NCBI RefSeq assembly: GCF_029962835.1
Contig: NC_080582.1
Coordinates: 25,738,032-25,802,031, forward strand
Reading direction: 5' to 3'
Source of the DNA: Magnolia sinica
Taxonomy: Eukaryota > Streptophyta > Magnoliopsida > Magnoliales > Magnoliaceae
DNA length: 64,000 nt
Under the pieces are notes generated by a model, which saw only the letters and a program-made list of their open reading frames with translations, did no database searches and was not told where the DNA came from. This document shows positions 1 to 10,741 of the stretch, in pieces. The translations under genes and the position numbers were made by a program. Numbering within the stretch: position 1 is the stretch's first letter; each line of letters starts with the position of its first letter.

Positions 1-1571
1 ACCGTTGGGGAAATGGAGCAACTGACTTTTCTAGAAGTTTCGGTTCTAATTTTTGTGGGGCCTCACTAGATCCATTATTATTATCCTCTTCTGGTTCTTG
101 AGGCTTTTCGGGCCTAACTGGAAGGGTTTTATCAATGATCTTCCCACTCCTAAGAGTAGTGATGGATTTAGCGTGCCCCATTTGATTTGAAGAGCTGGGA
201 TCACTTATCTCGTATTGCTGTTTAGGATTGGAGAGCGGTTGTGCAGGAAGCATCCCCTTTTCTATAACCGTCATACATGAATCCATCTTTTGCATAAAGT
301 CTCGCATTGCCTGGGTCAGCTCTTGCATGGAATTTTGAACCGGTTCTTCTTGAGGTTTTCCCTGATTTGGATTTTAATTCAAGAAACTTTGAGGGGTAGC
401 AGTTTGTCCATTTCTCCAACTAAAGTTTGGATGATTTTTCCAACCAGGATTTACGTATTAAAGGTCAGTCCATTGAAAGATCTTTGATAATTATTTATGG
501 CATTGGATTCTTCATTCAACACTTCTCGAAAGGCGGGTATTGTAGGATAATTTTCAGTTGTATGAATGTTGCAATCACAGATGTCGCAAACACTTTCATT
601 AACCTTATCCTTTTTTCCTTCCATGGCCTCAACTTTTCTTATGAGCGTAGTACTTTATACTTGAGATCATCCTCTTCTTTCAAAAGATACAATCCACCTT
701 TCTCCTTAGATTGAGTCGGCCTAGACATGGTGTTCGATTTTGGGTAATAGTCTTATGATTGTGTTTTTTCACCAAGACTATCGAGGTAATCCCATACCTC
801 GTCAACATTTTTATTAATGAATTCTCCATTACACATTGTCTCGACCATTTGACGCATGGAAGATGTCAATCCATCATAGAAAAAATTTGTAATGCGCCAC
901 GTTTTAAAACCGTGTTGTGGGCATGAACTGACCAAATCCTTGAACCTTTCCCAACATTGGTAAAATGTTTCATCCTCCTTTTGGGTGAAGTTCATGATTG
1001 CTTTTCTAAGGGTAATCGTTTTATGATGTGGAAAAAATTTCTTTATAAATTCCCTTTGCATATCATTCCATGTGCCAATAGATCTAGGACGCAGTGAATG
1101 TAACCACGTCTTAGCCTTCTCCTTCAAGGAAAAAGGAAAGAGTTTCAGCCTGACTGTGTCCTCAAACACATTTTGAAAATATAAAGTGGCTATGATCTCA
1201 TCAAACTCTTTTAAATGTAGATATGGTTCTTCAGATTCAAGCCCATGGAACTTAGGAAGGAGTTGGATAACCCCTGACTTGATGTCCATATGTCCTGTAT
1301 TTTCAGAAAAAATCATGCATGAGGGCGTACTCAGCCCCGCTGGTTGTAAATAATCTCGTAAAGTACGAGGCGGGGGTGCTTGATGCACCTCATTCTCATC
1401 CTGAATGTCCTCCACCTTGGGTTGAGGTAGAAGAGGTTGATTTTCAGCCATCACTTCAATTAACTCAGGGGATTTCAAGTGGTGTTTAGTCCTGCGATGG
1501 ATAGTTAACCCCTCAACCAATCCTCCTTCAGTCAAGAGACGTAGAGTGTTGTCACGGGCCCACTTAGGCAT
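1..1571 (-). pseudogene. Athila-like gag polyprotein, broken, 5' part
   Basis: Retroelement capsid protein homologous to the gag at 44733 and 54486. The first ATG on the minus strand is at 1571 (MPKWARDN); an upstream TTG in the same frame also looks coding by homology. The retrotransposon gag domain lies around 'GVIQLLPKFHGLESEEPYLH' and 'KTWLHSLRPRSIGTWNDMQR'. The frame stops at 753 just after 'SLGEKTQS', where the plus-strand copies read on through a serine-rich stretch. Homology continues leftward in other frames (CCHC region, proline-rich linker, LRSGK-like motif) to position 1. It is not functional as a continuous frame. Confidence 0.85.
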
Positions 1572-2453
1572 GAAACACTCGCAGCCCTCAATCAAATTCG
1601 AAACCTAATCCTAAGAAAGGAAAAGAAAATCTAAAAAGAAAGAGAGGGTTGGAAAGAAGTTACTAAATTGGAATCCCTAAGTTAAAAACCTGCAAAATAA
1701 AACAAAGTAAGTTAGATTCTAAAAAGAGAAGGTCTAGAATTAGAGAATCCTTAAAAAGAAAGATAGAAGTAAACTAGTTTCTAAAAGAAGAAATTCCTAA
1801 AAGAAAGTGGAGATTTCTAAAATAAATTAGGAAAGTCCTAAACTAGAAAGTAAGTTCCTAAAAGAGATCTGAAAAATAGAAAGTAGAGAAAGAGCTTACC
1901 GAATTAGAAATTTCTATCTTAAAAGCCTACAAAATAGGAAAGTTAGTTTCTAAACAAAAATTCTACAAGTAGAAAATTTCTAAAAATAAATTAGGAAACA
2001 AAATAAGTTAGATTCTAAAAGAGTTAGAATTAGAAAGTTTCTAAAAATATAGGAAATATGAGTTAGTTCCTAAAATTAGAAAGAATATCTATAAAAAAAT
2101 ACAAAAAAAAAAATACAAAAACGAAAAATAACAAACCAAGTTTCTAAAAACAAAAGAGTAAAGTTTCTAAATATAGACTATTTCCTATAAATAGAAAAAT
2201 ACTAGAATTAGAAATTTTCTAAAACTCAAACCCTAATTGTAAAAATAGAAAAAGTAGAGGAATTAGAAAAGGATTACCAATTTAGAAGTTTATGTCAGGA
2301 TCCTACAAAACAGAAAACAAGTTAGTTCTAAAAATCAAATAGAAATAAAAATCTAAAACTAGAGTTAGTAAAATCCTAATCTTAAACTAATTCTAAACCT
2401 AATTAATTTCAGAGAATCACAACCGTCAGTCCCCGGCAACGGCAGCAAAAACT
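1572..2453 (-). other. Untranslated leader and degenerate PBS of family A element
   Basis: AT-rich leader with no gene. It contains repeated 'tttctaa' and 'aagtttctaaa' blocks matching the leader of the plus-strand family A copies. The primer-binding site, read on the minus strand, is at 2430-2447. It matches TGGCGCCGTTGCCGGGGA except near the GCGCC core, where the plus strand reads ggcagca instead of ggcgcca. That motif is the Athila/Tat-type site, usually assigned to tRNA-Asp. Confidence 0.75.
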
Positions 2454-4139
2454 TGTTCACTCCCCAAGTGCAGGGTGTGATGTAGAAATTAACTCGGTGA
2501 GACCGAGGTCGAATCCCAAGGGACTGATACTTGTGCGTTACCTGAAACTAGGTAGAAATAGAACTAGCCTAAGATGAAATCTAAATCGAATGGCATTTAG
2601 GGAATAATTGTGAAATAATTATGTAAAACATAAGAAAATCATAAATAAGAAACTAGGGATTCAGAGGATCCACTTATAGAGATCAGGGAGATCTTATGCC
2701 TGCTTCAAGAATCATGGAAATTAAACTGAACTTCCTCTAATATAATTTTAAAGAGATGAAAGGTATATGAATTAGAATAGATTCCATCACCAAACCATGC
2801 CCAGGAGATAAAGCAAACAACAGAATTAAACTAATTACCAACCAATCAATCAATGTATGAAGGTTAGGAAGGGTATCGTCATCCAACCATGCCCAGGAGA
2901 CAATGGTGAACAACAGGGCTTCCTGACGTCATACACATAAAAGGAAAGGAACATGCTCAAAGTCATCATAGACCCATTGCACTAGATCCATTCACCGTCC
3001 ATCTTGCTTTTGGACGATCAAAAATGGATCTCCGGGACCTTTTGAAACTTTGCCACCTAAGCATGAGTGATATGGCCCTCATGATTCTCATGGACGGTCC
3101 AGATCAGTCATTTGGACCATGATGGTGGCCCACAGAGATCGTCCGCAGGCTCTATTCTTGCGTAAACAGAGAAGAAGAAAAAAAGGATTTCTTCCGCTAT
3201 GCTGCTAGCGGGGGCCATGATTAAATTCAGATAGAAAATCCACACCATCCACTGAAATCCTGGCGAAAATCCAGTCAGGAATGAGTAGTTTTGGTATGTT
3301 CTTGTGTGACCCACTGTACTAACTCAATTCACCATTCATCTTACTTCTTTTGACGATCCACGTGCATACACGTCTATGGGTCCAAAATTCCACCTAGGTG
3401 AGGGTATTCCCTACCTCAGAGACACCATGGATGGCTCTGATCATTTAAAGGAGCAACGGGTGGGCCCCACTGAGTGAAACCGGCGAACCCACGTCCGCCG
3501 CCGTGAGAAATCTGATTTGAGAAGAAGAGTCGGTAGCGCTTGCTGACCGACTTTCGGATGTTTGGTGCACGCCCGGTGCACCTGCATACCTTACACATGC
3601 ACTACATGTATGGGTCCCACAGAGATGTTTGTGAGAAATCTACTCCATCCATCCATTCTGCCATATCTTTTAAGGCGTTGAGTAAAAAATTAAGGCATAT
3701 CCAAATGTCATGTGGGCCTAAAATCGACGGTTTATGGGCTGATCTATCCGTTGGGCCACTTTTACTAGGATCCAATAGCTAAAATTTGACATGTATGGTT
3801 AATTTATGATCCTCAGGCCATGTATGGAGTTTCGAGCTGAACGAATGGTGGGAACCCTGTGATCTTGTATTCTGGACAATTTTTGGGTCACTTGAGCTTC
3901 AGTTTCCCGATTTTCTCAGATCTTTGGTGTGTAATTCCATCAATCTTAGTCCCATGGAGTCCGTCCCTTACCTTTAGTGTCATCAGAGCGTTAAATCCAT
4001 GCTTTAAGCTCCCTTGTCAGTCCATGCTCGTAAATACACACTACATCACAAACATGATTAAAGCGGGCCATTAAACGGTATTATGTTCGTAAATCCAAGC
4101 AATAACTGGGGTCTAATATGCAATATTTGACCCTCAACA
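2454..4139 (-). repeat. 5' LTR of antisense family A element
   Basis: Bounded on the plus strand by 'tgttcactcccc' at 2454 and 'gaccctcaaca' ending at 4139. These are the reverse complements of the ends of the young family A LTRs (TGTTCAGGGTC...GGGGAGTGAACA). The length is 1686 bp, about 590 bp shorter than the young LTRs. Short inverted repeats present in the young LTRs (GGTGCAC/GTGCACC arms and a TCGGT/ACCGA pair) are still recognisable near 3535-3582. Confidence 0.85.
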
Positions 4140-5471
4140 GGCCGATCACCTTTCTAGATTAGTGTTAGATGATTCCACTGAGGAGATACATATCCAGGAC
4201 ATTTTCCCTGATGAACAATTATTTGCAATCTCCAAATTGCCTTGGTATGCGGATATAGTGAACTATCTTGTAACGGAAAAAATGCCATATCATTGGAAGT
4301 CATAAGATAGTAAGCGTTTTGAAACCAAGGTTAGGAACTTCTTCTGAGATGACCCGTATATATATAAATATGGGACTGATCAAATTTTTAGACGTTGTGT
4401 CCCAGAGGATGAAGTTCGAAGTGTTATTTTTTTTTGTCACATGAAAGCATGTGGTGGCCATTTTTCTGCTAAGAAAATCACTGCAAAAATTCTGCAGTGT
4501 GGTTTTTACTGGCCCACCATGTTTAAAGACACCCATGTTTTCTGTGCTACTTGTGATAGATGTCAAAGGTTAGGAAGAGTGTCCCGGCGCAACATAATGC
4601 CTTTATCCCCAATTTTACCATTAGAGATTTTTTATTGTTGGGGTATTGATTTTATGCGTCCATTTCCATCTTCTTTTGGATTTCTTTATATATTGGTTGG
4701 TGTGGACTATGTTTAAAAGTAGATTGAGGCAGTTCCAAGTAGGACCAATAATAACAAAGTGGTCATACGATTCCTTAAGGGAAATATTTTTGCTAGATTT
4801 GGAACTCCAAATGCCATTATTAGTGATGGCGGGTCTCACTTTTACAATAGAACATTTGAGGTTTTGATGAAGAAATATGGCATCAAGTATAAAGTAAGCA
4901 CCCCATACCACCTACAAACGAGTGGGCAAGCTGAGATTTCTAATCGGGAAATCAAACACATTTTAGAGAAAATTATAAGGCCAGATAGGAAGAATTGGTC
5001 CCTCAGACTATCCGACGCTTTATGGGCTTATAGGACTGCTTATAAGACCCCGATTGGAATGTCTCCATACAGATTGGTGTATGGGAAGGCTTGCCACTTG
5101 CCTATGTAATTGGAACATAGAGCCTACTGGGCAATAAAGAAATTAAACTTTGTATGGATCAAGCAAGTGGACAAAGGAAATTAGAGTTGAATGAATTAGA
5201 GGAGCTGAGGAGAGACTCCTATGAAAATTCTAAAATCTACGAAGAGAGGACCAAAGCTTTTCATGACAAAAATATCCTGAGGAAGAATTTTGAATCTCAG
5301 CAAAATGTCCTATTGTACAATTCTCGTCTCCAATTCTTTCCGGGAAAGTTAAGATCAAGATGGATAGGCCCCTTCATTGTGAAGAATGTTTATACTCATG
5401 GAACTATTGAAATTGAGAATCCACGTAATGGAAATGTATATAAGGTTAATGGTCAGAGATTGAAGCCTTAA
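4140..5471 (+). pseudogene. Integrase region of family B pol, broken
   Basis: Encodes the end of the RNase H-integrase linker, an HHCC zinc-binding region (His in 'FCHMKACGGHF', Cys pair in 'CATCDRC'), the catalytic core ('GIDFM', '[10 protein letters not shown]', and the Glu of '[13 protein letters not shown]') and the C-terminal '[22 protein letters not shown]' region. In-frame stops and shifts occur near 4305, 4715 (stop in 'DYV-K'), 5106 and 5150, so no functional integrase is made. A last segment (5154-5471) ends in 'NGQRLKP', as in the other copies. DNA-level similarity to 13030-14352 is high. Confidence 0.85.
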
Positions 5472-6927
5472 GTGGAAAACTTTCATGTGGGAGAGGAGTC
5501 CTTCCTTCTTTATGAGCCACAATATTCAGATTGATGCTCCTGGTCTGACGGAGCATTTATATAGGATTTATATCATATTCAATTTTTATAGGATTTATAT
5601 CATATTCAATTTTTTTAGTGTCACATAGCAGGTGAGTTTTTCATGGTAGGTACTATCCACCCTTTCTTTTATTTTTATGTTCTCTGCATTACATTATCAT
5701 TACATTGAGGACAATATAGATTTTAGGTTGGGGGTTATGGATAGTCATCCATGTGAAAGTTTTTTTTTTTGGTTTCAGTTTATTTTATTATTATTTTTAT
5801 TATTTTTAGGTTTCAGTTATGTTTAAGTTTATTTTTTTTAAGTTTATGAGAAAAAAATTTTCAACATTTTCAAAATAATATTTTTATATACAAGAATGTA
5901 AACATGATATTTTGCAAATTCCAAAGGCAAAATTAATACTTAGTCTAGGTTGATAGTAGTCAGAAATCTGATAACTGAAAATTATAGACTTGAGTTCAAT
6001 TATCTAATTACTAGTTTAAAGTGACTTGTAATTTGATGTACTGAATTCACAATACACCCTATCTAACTAAGTGAGGAATATGATATGTGAACTAGAATAA
6101 CAACTTTTGATTCAAATAAGGTTGAATGAACTAGTACCATTAATATATGTTTAAAAGAGAGAATATTAATGGAAAAAAAGAGTGATGGAAAAAAGAAATT
6201 TTTATTATAGAGTATGAATGCAATGACCATAACAATCGTGTCAGTAATCCGGAGTATCGATACCTAAGTATCCATTACTGTTACCATTACAAGTACGATA
6301 CCTTAGGTTATGAAGCAAACCTGATGGAAATCTTCATCTAAGGGTGGTCTATAATAATGAGGATATAATGATAAAAGAAGAAATGTCATGAAAAAAAAAT
6401 GAGATAACTAGAGATTTCATATTCTTGGGATGATTGAAAGGAGTTAGGATAGGGAACATGCATATTTCTCAAAGTTAGACTAGTGTTATGGAGCACCAAA
6501 GGATATTGGATCATAATTATTCTAAATTTTGATTAGGTCTCTGAACTCAAAAATGTAACGGATTAGAAAATTGAGATTCTAACTAACTTCAGACTTAGGC
6601 TAAGTATTGTTTTGTTTTGAAATTCATATGATGAATGGGGGCATAATTGTATAAATTTTTTAGTGTTGAAATATTTTTCTTGTTTTCATTATTTGTGAGT
6701 AACATTTTCGAAAACCCTCAGGAGACTATAACTCGTCCACTAGGGGAAACCTAGGGGTTTAAAGACTTATTGCATATGCTAAATGCAATCGAGATTACCT
6801 GTGAAAGTGGTGTAGCAAGAATTTTTTTTATTTTAGTTTTTTTTTAAATTAATTTTTATTCTTATTTTTATTTTTATTTTTCTTCACTTATTTTGCTCGG
6901 GACTAGTAAAATGCTGGTTAGGGGGTG
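5472..6927 (+). other. 3' noncoding region of family B copy 1
   Basis: No env-like ORF or other gene. It holds two motifs conserved in all internal regions of this window: 'cattgaggacaatatagatt' followed by a TTGGGGG run (about 5702-5740), and the structured block 6699-6810 (see findings). It ends with 'aaaatgctggttaggggg' (about 6909-6925), which sits where a polypurine tract is expected just before the LTR. Confidence 0.7.
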
Positions 6928-8236
6928 TATTGAGACTCAAATATTGCATAAATTTTTCCATTTATATCTTAGTTTTATGAACATAAATCATCTTAATATT
7001 CTATTTTACTCATGTATGTGTTGTAAGGTGAATTTAAGAGCTTGGATTGAAAAATGGTGCTAAAAAGTAAGAATTTGATGATCAAAAATCACCAAGGCAA
7101 GGGATGGATCTTAGGAAACCAAGATTGAAGAATTCACATGCCAAAGATCCAAGAAAACCAAGTGAGGAATGAAAAGAATCGAAGATTTGAAGTGAAGAAT
7201 CCTGAAATCGTCCTGAAAAGTGTATTATAAAGCTCTGAAGTCTATTTTGGAAAACTACGCAGCAGGAAGTCTATTTTAAATAAATTATGCAGCGAGAAGT
7301 CTATTTTGGAAAAATACGTATATTTGAGGCATGTTCTAGGGTTTTCAACTTTGTACGAAAATTAGAGTTCCCTACTTATAAATAGGGCCTCCTAGGGCAT
7401 TCTTAAACATGATTAGAAGCATTCAAGAGTAATATTTAGAATTTTTTAAGAGTTTTTAGTTTTATTAAAACTTTATAAGTTGTTTTTTTATTTGATTTAG
7501 ATCTTTTCTATTTGTATTTTTTTTCTTCTTTCTTTCTTGTTGCTTTTTATTTCTATAATTTAATTATGTTTTTCTAAGTTCCTTTCTAGCCCAAGCTAGA
7601 AGGGAAGCACATGGGTTTAATAATTTTTTAAGATTATGATGATTGATTGTTTTAATGATGAGAGGAATGGTGTATGCATGTTATCTATTATTTAGGTTTT
7701 ATTTTTTATCCTCTTGTGAGATCCATATGTTTCCATCATATGAGATCCACATTGATTTATAGGCTTTCCCTAGATCAATCAGATTTCCTAGATAGGAGAT
7801 GTTCTCAACCTGTTATATTTCTTTGATATTCATTATCCTATAGATATTGAATACTTAAAATCACTGACTCTTGAAAATATATGTCAATGGTGCAAATCCA
7901 TTATTTTCTAATCTTTTATATCATTTATTAAAATATTTAAAGTGTTTTATTTTCCGATTAGGCTGACCATAGTGTTCAGATCGTAGTTGTGTTATCCAAG
8001 TCATCATGATTTTGGAACATTAAACTATGTGTGAAACTTTGAAGCTTTGGTGTTATTTTATCAGTTGAATTACATCCATTCAAAAATCCCAAAATCAAAT
8101 CATTAGATTAATTTTTATTACTTAGTTTGTTTTGCATTTGATTTTTTTTTCTTCTCACAATTCATCTCCCTGTGGGATCGACCCTGTATTCACGGGATAC
8201 TACTTACGAACCTCTGCACTTGGAGGCGAGCAATCA
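6928..8236 (+). repeat. Family B LTR shared between copies 1 and 2
   Basis: 1309 bp, starting 'tattgagactcaaat' (canonical TG mutated to TA; the other copies read TGTTGAGACTC) and ending 'ggaggcgagcaatca', followed at once by a primer-binding site. The segment 'ccctgtgggatcgaccctg' near its end resembles the family A LTR end ('ccctgtggattcgacctcgg'). Matching copies are the antisense solo LTR at 15592 and the truncated LTR at 17089. Confidence 0.88.
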
Positions 8237-8242
8237 AGTTTT

Positions 8243-8259
8243 TGGCGCTGTTGTCGGGA
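8243..8259 (+). promoter_or_regulatory. Primer-binding site, family B copy 2
   Basis: TGGCGCTGTTGTCGGGA starts 6 bp after the LTR end. It is two transitions away from TGGCGCCGTTGCCGGGGA, the Athila-type tRNA-Asp site in the family A copies. This placement fixes the LTR end at 8236. Confidence 0.8.
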
Positions 8260-8545
8260 AGAGAGATTGAGATAGATCAGATCTGTGCAAGATAGCTACG
8301 GTAAGTTCTCTTCTAAACCCTCCAGATTTTCTCTAGATTTTTTTTTCTTCTCTTTTCTTTTTTTTGAAAATAAATTCAGTTGGGTCTTTCAAGCACTAAC
8401 TATGACATAAGGTTGCCCTGCTTAGGATTTTATCACCCAAGTGCTATGGTTGTCCTACAGTTGCTGTTTGATCACAAAGATCATTCGCTGAATCTATTTT
8501 TCAGATTAGCATAGTTTAATTTCCGCATTTTTTTACTTTTTTTTT

Positions 8546-8822
8546 GTGGACTGAACCCTCATGGTCGGCCTTGCCACCTGGGTTGTTGATTTATTTTGCT
8601 TTGTGGATTGAACCCTCATGGTCGGCCCTGCCACCTAGGTTGTTGATTTATTTTGCTTTGTGGACTGAACCCTCATGGTCGGCCCTACCACCTGGGTTGT
8701 TGATTTATTTTGCTTTGTGGACTGAACCCTCATGGTCAGATCTGCCACCTGGGTTGATGATTTATTTTGCTTTGTGGACTGAACACTCATGGTTGGCCCT
8801 ACCACCTGGGTTGTTGATTTAA
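8546..8822 (+). repeat. 57-bp minisatellite in the family B leader
   Basis: About 4.9 tandem copies of a 57-bp unit beginning 'gtggactgaaccctcatggt' and ending 'gatttattttgctt'. Because 57 is a multiple of 3, the array stays open in one frame and produces a spurious 19-residue protein repeat. It sits between the PBS and gag. I see no equivalent in the family A leader. Confidence 0.88.
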
Positions 8823-9003
8823 GTTTTTATTTTTATCTTAAGTATTATACTTGCGATTTGAATTAGTAGTATTTGTTGTGTGGTGTGAATGGTTTATGTC
8901 CTGTTAGAGTAGAGATCAAAACAATCGACTCTCCTTTAAAGGGGCACTAGTTTCAGGCCTTGATCATTCACTTAGAAGAGGCACTCAACATCACTTGCAT
9001 TGC

Positions 9004-10711
9004 ATGGCAGACCCAGTTGATAATCCAAATCCAAATCTGCCAGATCCAACTATAAATCAAAATAGAGAAAATCAACATAATCCTTCTCTTGAGGATGAAA
9101 ATGAAGTTCATAGGAATGTGTTAAACCAACCACGGATCTTTACGTGAACATTTACACCCTGAGAGATCAACTTTACCATCTTGCATAGTGTTCTCTGTTC
9201 ACATAGGGAACAATGATTTTAAACCAGGTGTGATTCAATTAATTCCTAAATTTCATGGCTTGGATTCTAAAAGCCCCTACTTGCACCTCAAGGACTTTGA
9301 GGAAGTAATTGTAACATTACAAGTAAATAATGGCAATAGGGATGTACTTAAGCTTAGGTTATTCTCATTTTCTCTAAAGGATTAGGCCAAAGCATGGCTC
9401 AACTCTCTAAGACCTAATACCATCACTTCATGGCAAGCCTTAAGTAGAGAGTTTTTGAAAAAGTTCTTTCCCAAGCACAAAACAAATGCACTAAAACAAG
9501 AAATCATGACATTCTCCCAAAAGGGGAATGAACTATTTTTTCAAGCTTGGGAGCGCTTCAAAGATATTATAATTACTTGTCCACATCATGGTTATGAACC
9601 ATGGCATGTGATTGATGCTTTCCGAAAGGGGCTCACCATGGATACCCGTCAGTTCATAGAAATGGTGTGTGGTGGAACCTTTCTTGACAAAGATCATAAT
9701 GAGGCTTGGGATTTTCTAGCCATGTTAGCAGAGAATATGCAGACATGGGATGTCTCTGCTAAATCAGACCAAACTAGACCCATTCCTAGAGATAAAGTAG
9801 GAATGTATGTCCTAAGAGAGGAAGATGACCTTAATGCAAAATTCGTTGCATTGGCTAGAGAGGTCGAAGCCTTGGAAATTAGGAAGGTTGATATGGTTAA
9901 AGCAAACACTTCTTTAAGTAATTTTTATAGCATTTGTGGTGGTACAGACCATGACACAAAGGATTGTCCAATAATCTCAGTTGTATAAAATATCACGCAT
10001 GAGTATGATCAAGCAAATGCTATAAATAATTACCAAAGGTCAGTTATGTAACCAATGGGAAATACGTACAATCCAAATTAGCGTAACCATTCTAATCTTA
10101 ATTGGATGAATGGACCACAGATTAATGTGCCCAATGTACCTCAAATGCCTCCACAAAATAACTTCTTTGAGGGACCTAACAATGCACCATATGTGCCCCC
10201 ACCAAGGCGATCATCTGTGGAGGATGCATTGACCACATTCATGAACTCTCAAGCTCAAATGAATCAGTCTCTAATCCAATCAAATCAGGAATTAAAGACA
10301 GCTGTGGCTAGGATTGAGACTCAACTAAATGCTAAGGAAAAAGGCATCCTTCTTTCTCAACCTATGCCAAATCCTCGAAACACACATTTCATTAGAGACT
10401 CAAATCCAAGTGAACTACATCATGAACAAGCTAAGGCCATCATTACCTTGAGAAGTGGAAAAGAGGTCGATAGCAAGATAATGCAACTGGTAGAAATACC
10501 GGAGGATGAGCCACCGTCTCAAGAAAATGATGAACCGGCTATGGTTCAAGAGCCGCAACAGCAAAAGGATAAAGAGACTAAGTCATATGAGCCTCCAGTT
10601 CCGTTCCTATCTAGACTTCGGAATCCAACTGTTCCCATGAAATATCAAGAGGTGTTGGATGTGCTCCAAAAGGTTATTGTCAATATTCCTCTGCTTGATG
10701 CCATTAGATAA
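9004..10711 (+). pseudogene. Family B gag, broken
   Basis: Starts at ATG 9004 (MADPVDNPNPN). The frame is lost near 9145, resumes at 9188 ('GVIQLIPKFHGLDSKSPYLH'), and meets a TAG at 9383 where the intact frame would read on ('SLKD-AKAWLNSL'). It resumes through 9455-9988 (capsid C-terminal part and zinc knuckle), and a proline/glutamine-rich linker follows at 10106-10711 with 'ITLRSGKEVD'. The CX2CX4HX4C knuckle has lost its first cysteine: it reads 'FYSICGGTDHDTKDC', with Tyr where Cys is expected. Stops also occur near 9987 and 10080. Confidence 0.85.
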
Positions 10712-10741
10712 ATTCTATCATATGCTAAATATCTCAAGTAC

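Larger units (their letters stand above)
1..4139 (-). mobile_element. Athila-like Ty3/Gypsy element (family A), partial, antisense
   Basis: Read on the minus strand this is the 5' part of an LTR retrotransposon: LTR (2454-4139), degenerate PBS, AT-rich leader, then gag running off the left window edge. Gag and LTR ends match the young plus-strand copies at 41711-63471, but the LTR is shorter (about 1.69 kb against 2.28 kb) and gag carries stops, so it is an older relative. Its outer LTR edge abuts family B coding sequence at 4139/4140 in the middle of the RNase H-integrase linker, as expected if it inserted into that element. The other end lies outside the window. Confidence 0.88.
4140..8236 (+). 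mobile_element. Athila-like element, family B copy 1, 3' part
   Basis: Starts abruptly inside the RNase H-integrase linker ('ADHLSRLV') where the antisense family A LTR ends. It continues through integrase (4140-5471), a noncoding 3' region (5472-6927) and an LTR (6928-8236). Upstream gag, protease and RT must lie left of the window, beyond the family A insertion. The LTR is shared with the next internal region (8237 onward), so this is half of a tandem array rather than a free-standing element. Confidence 0.85.
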
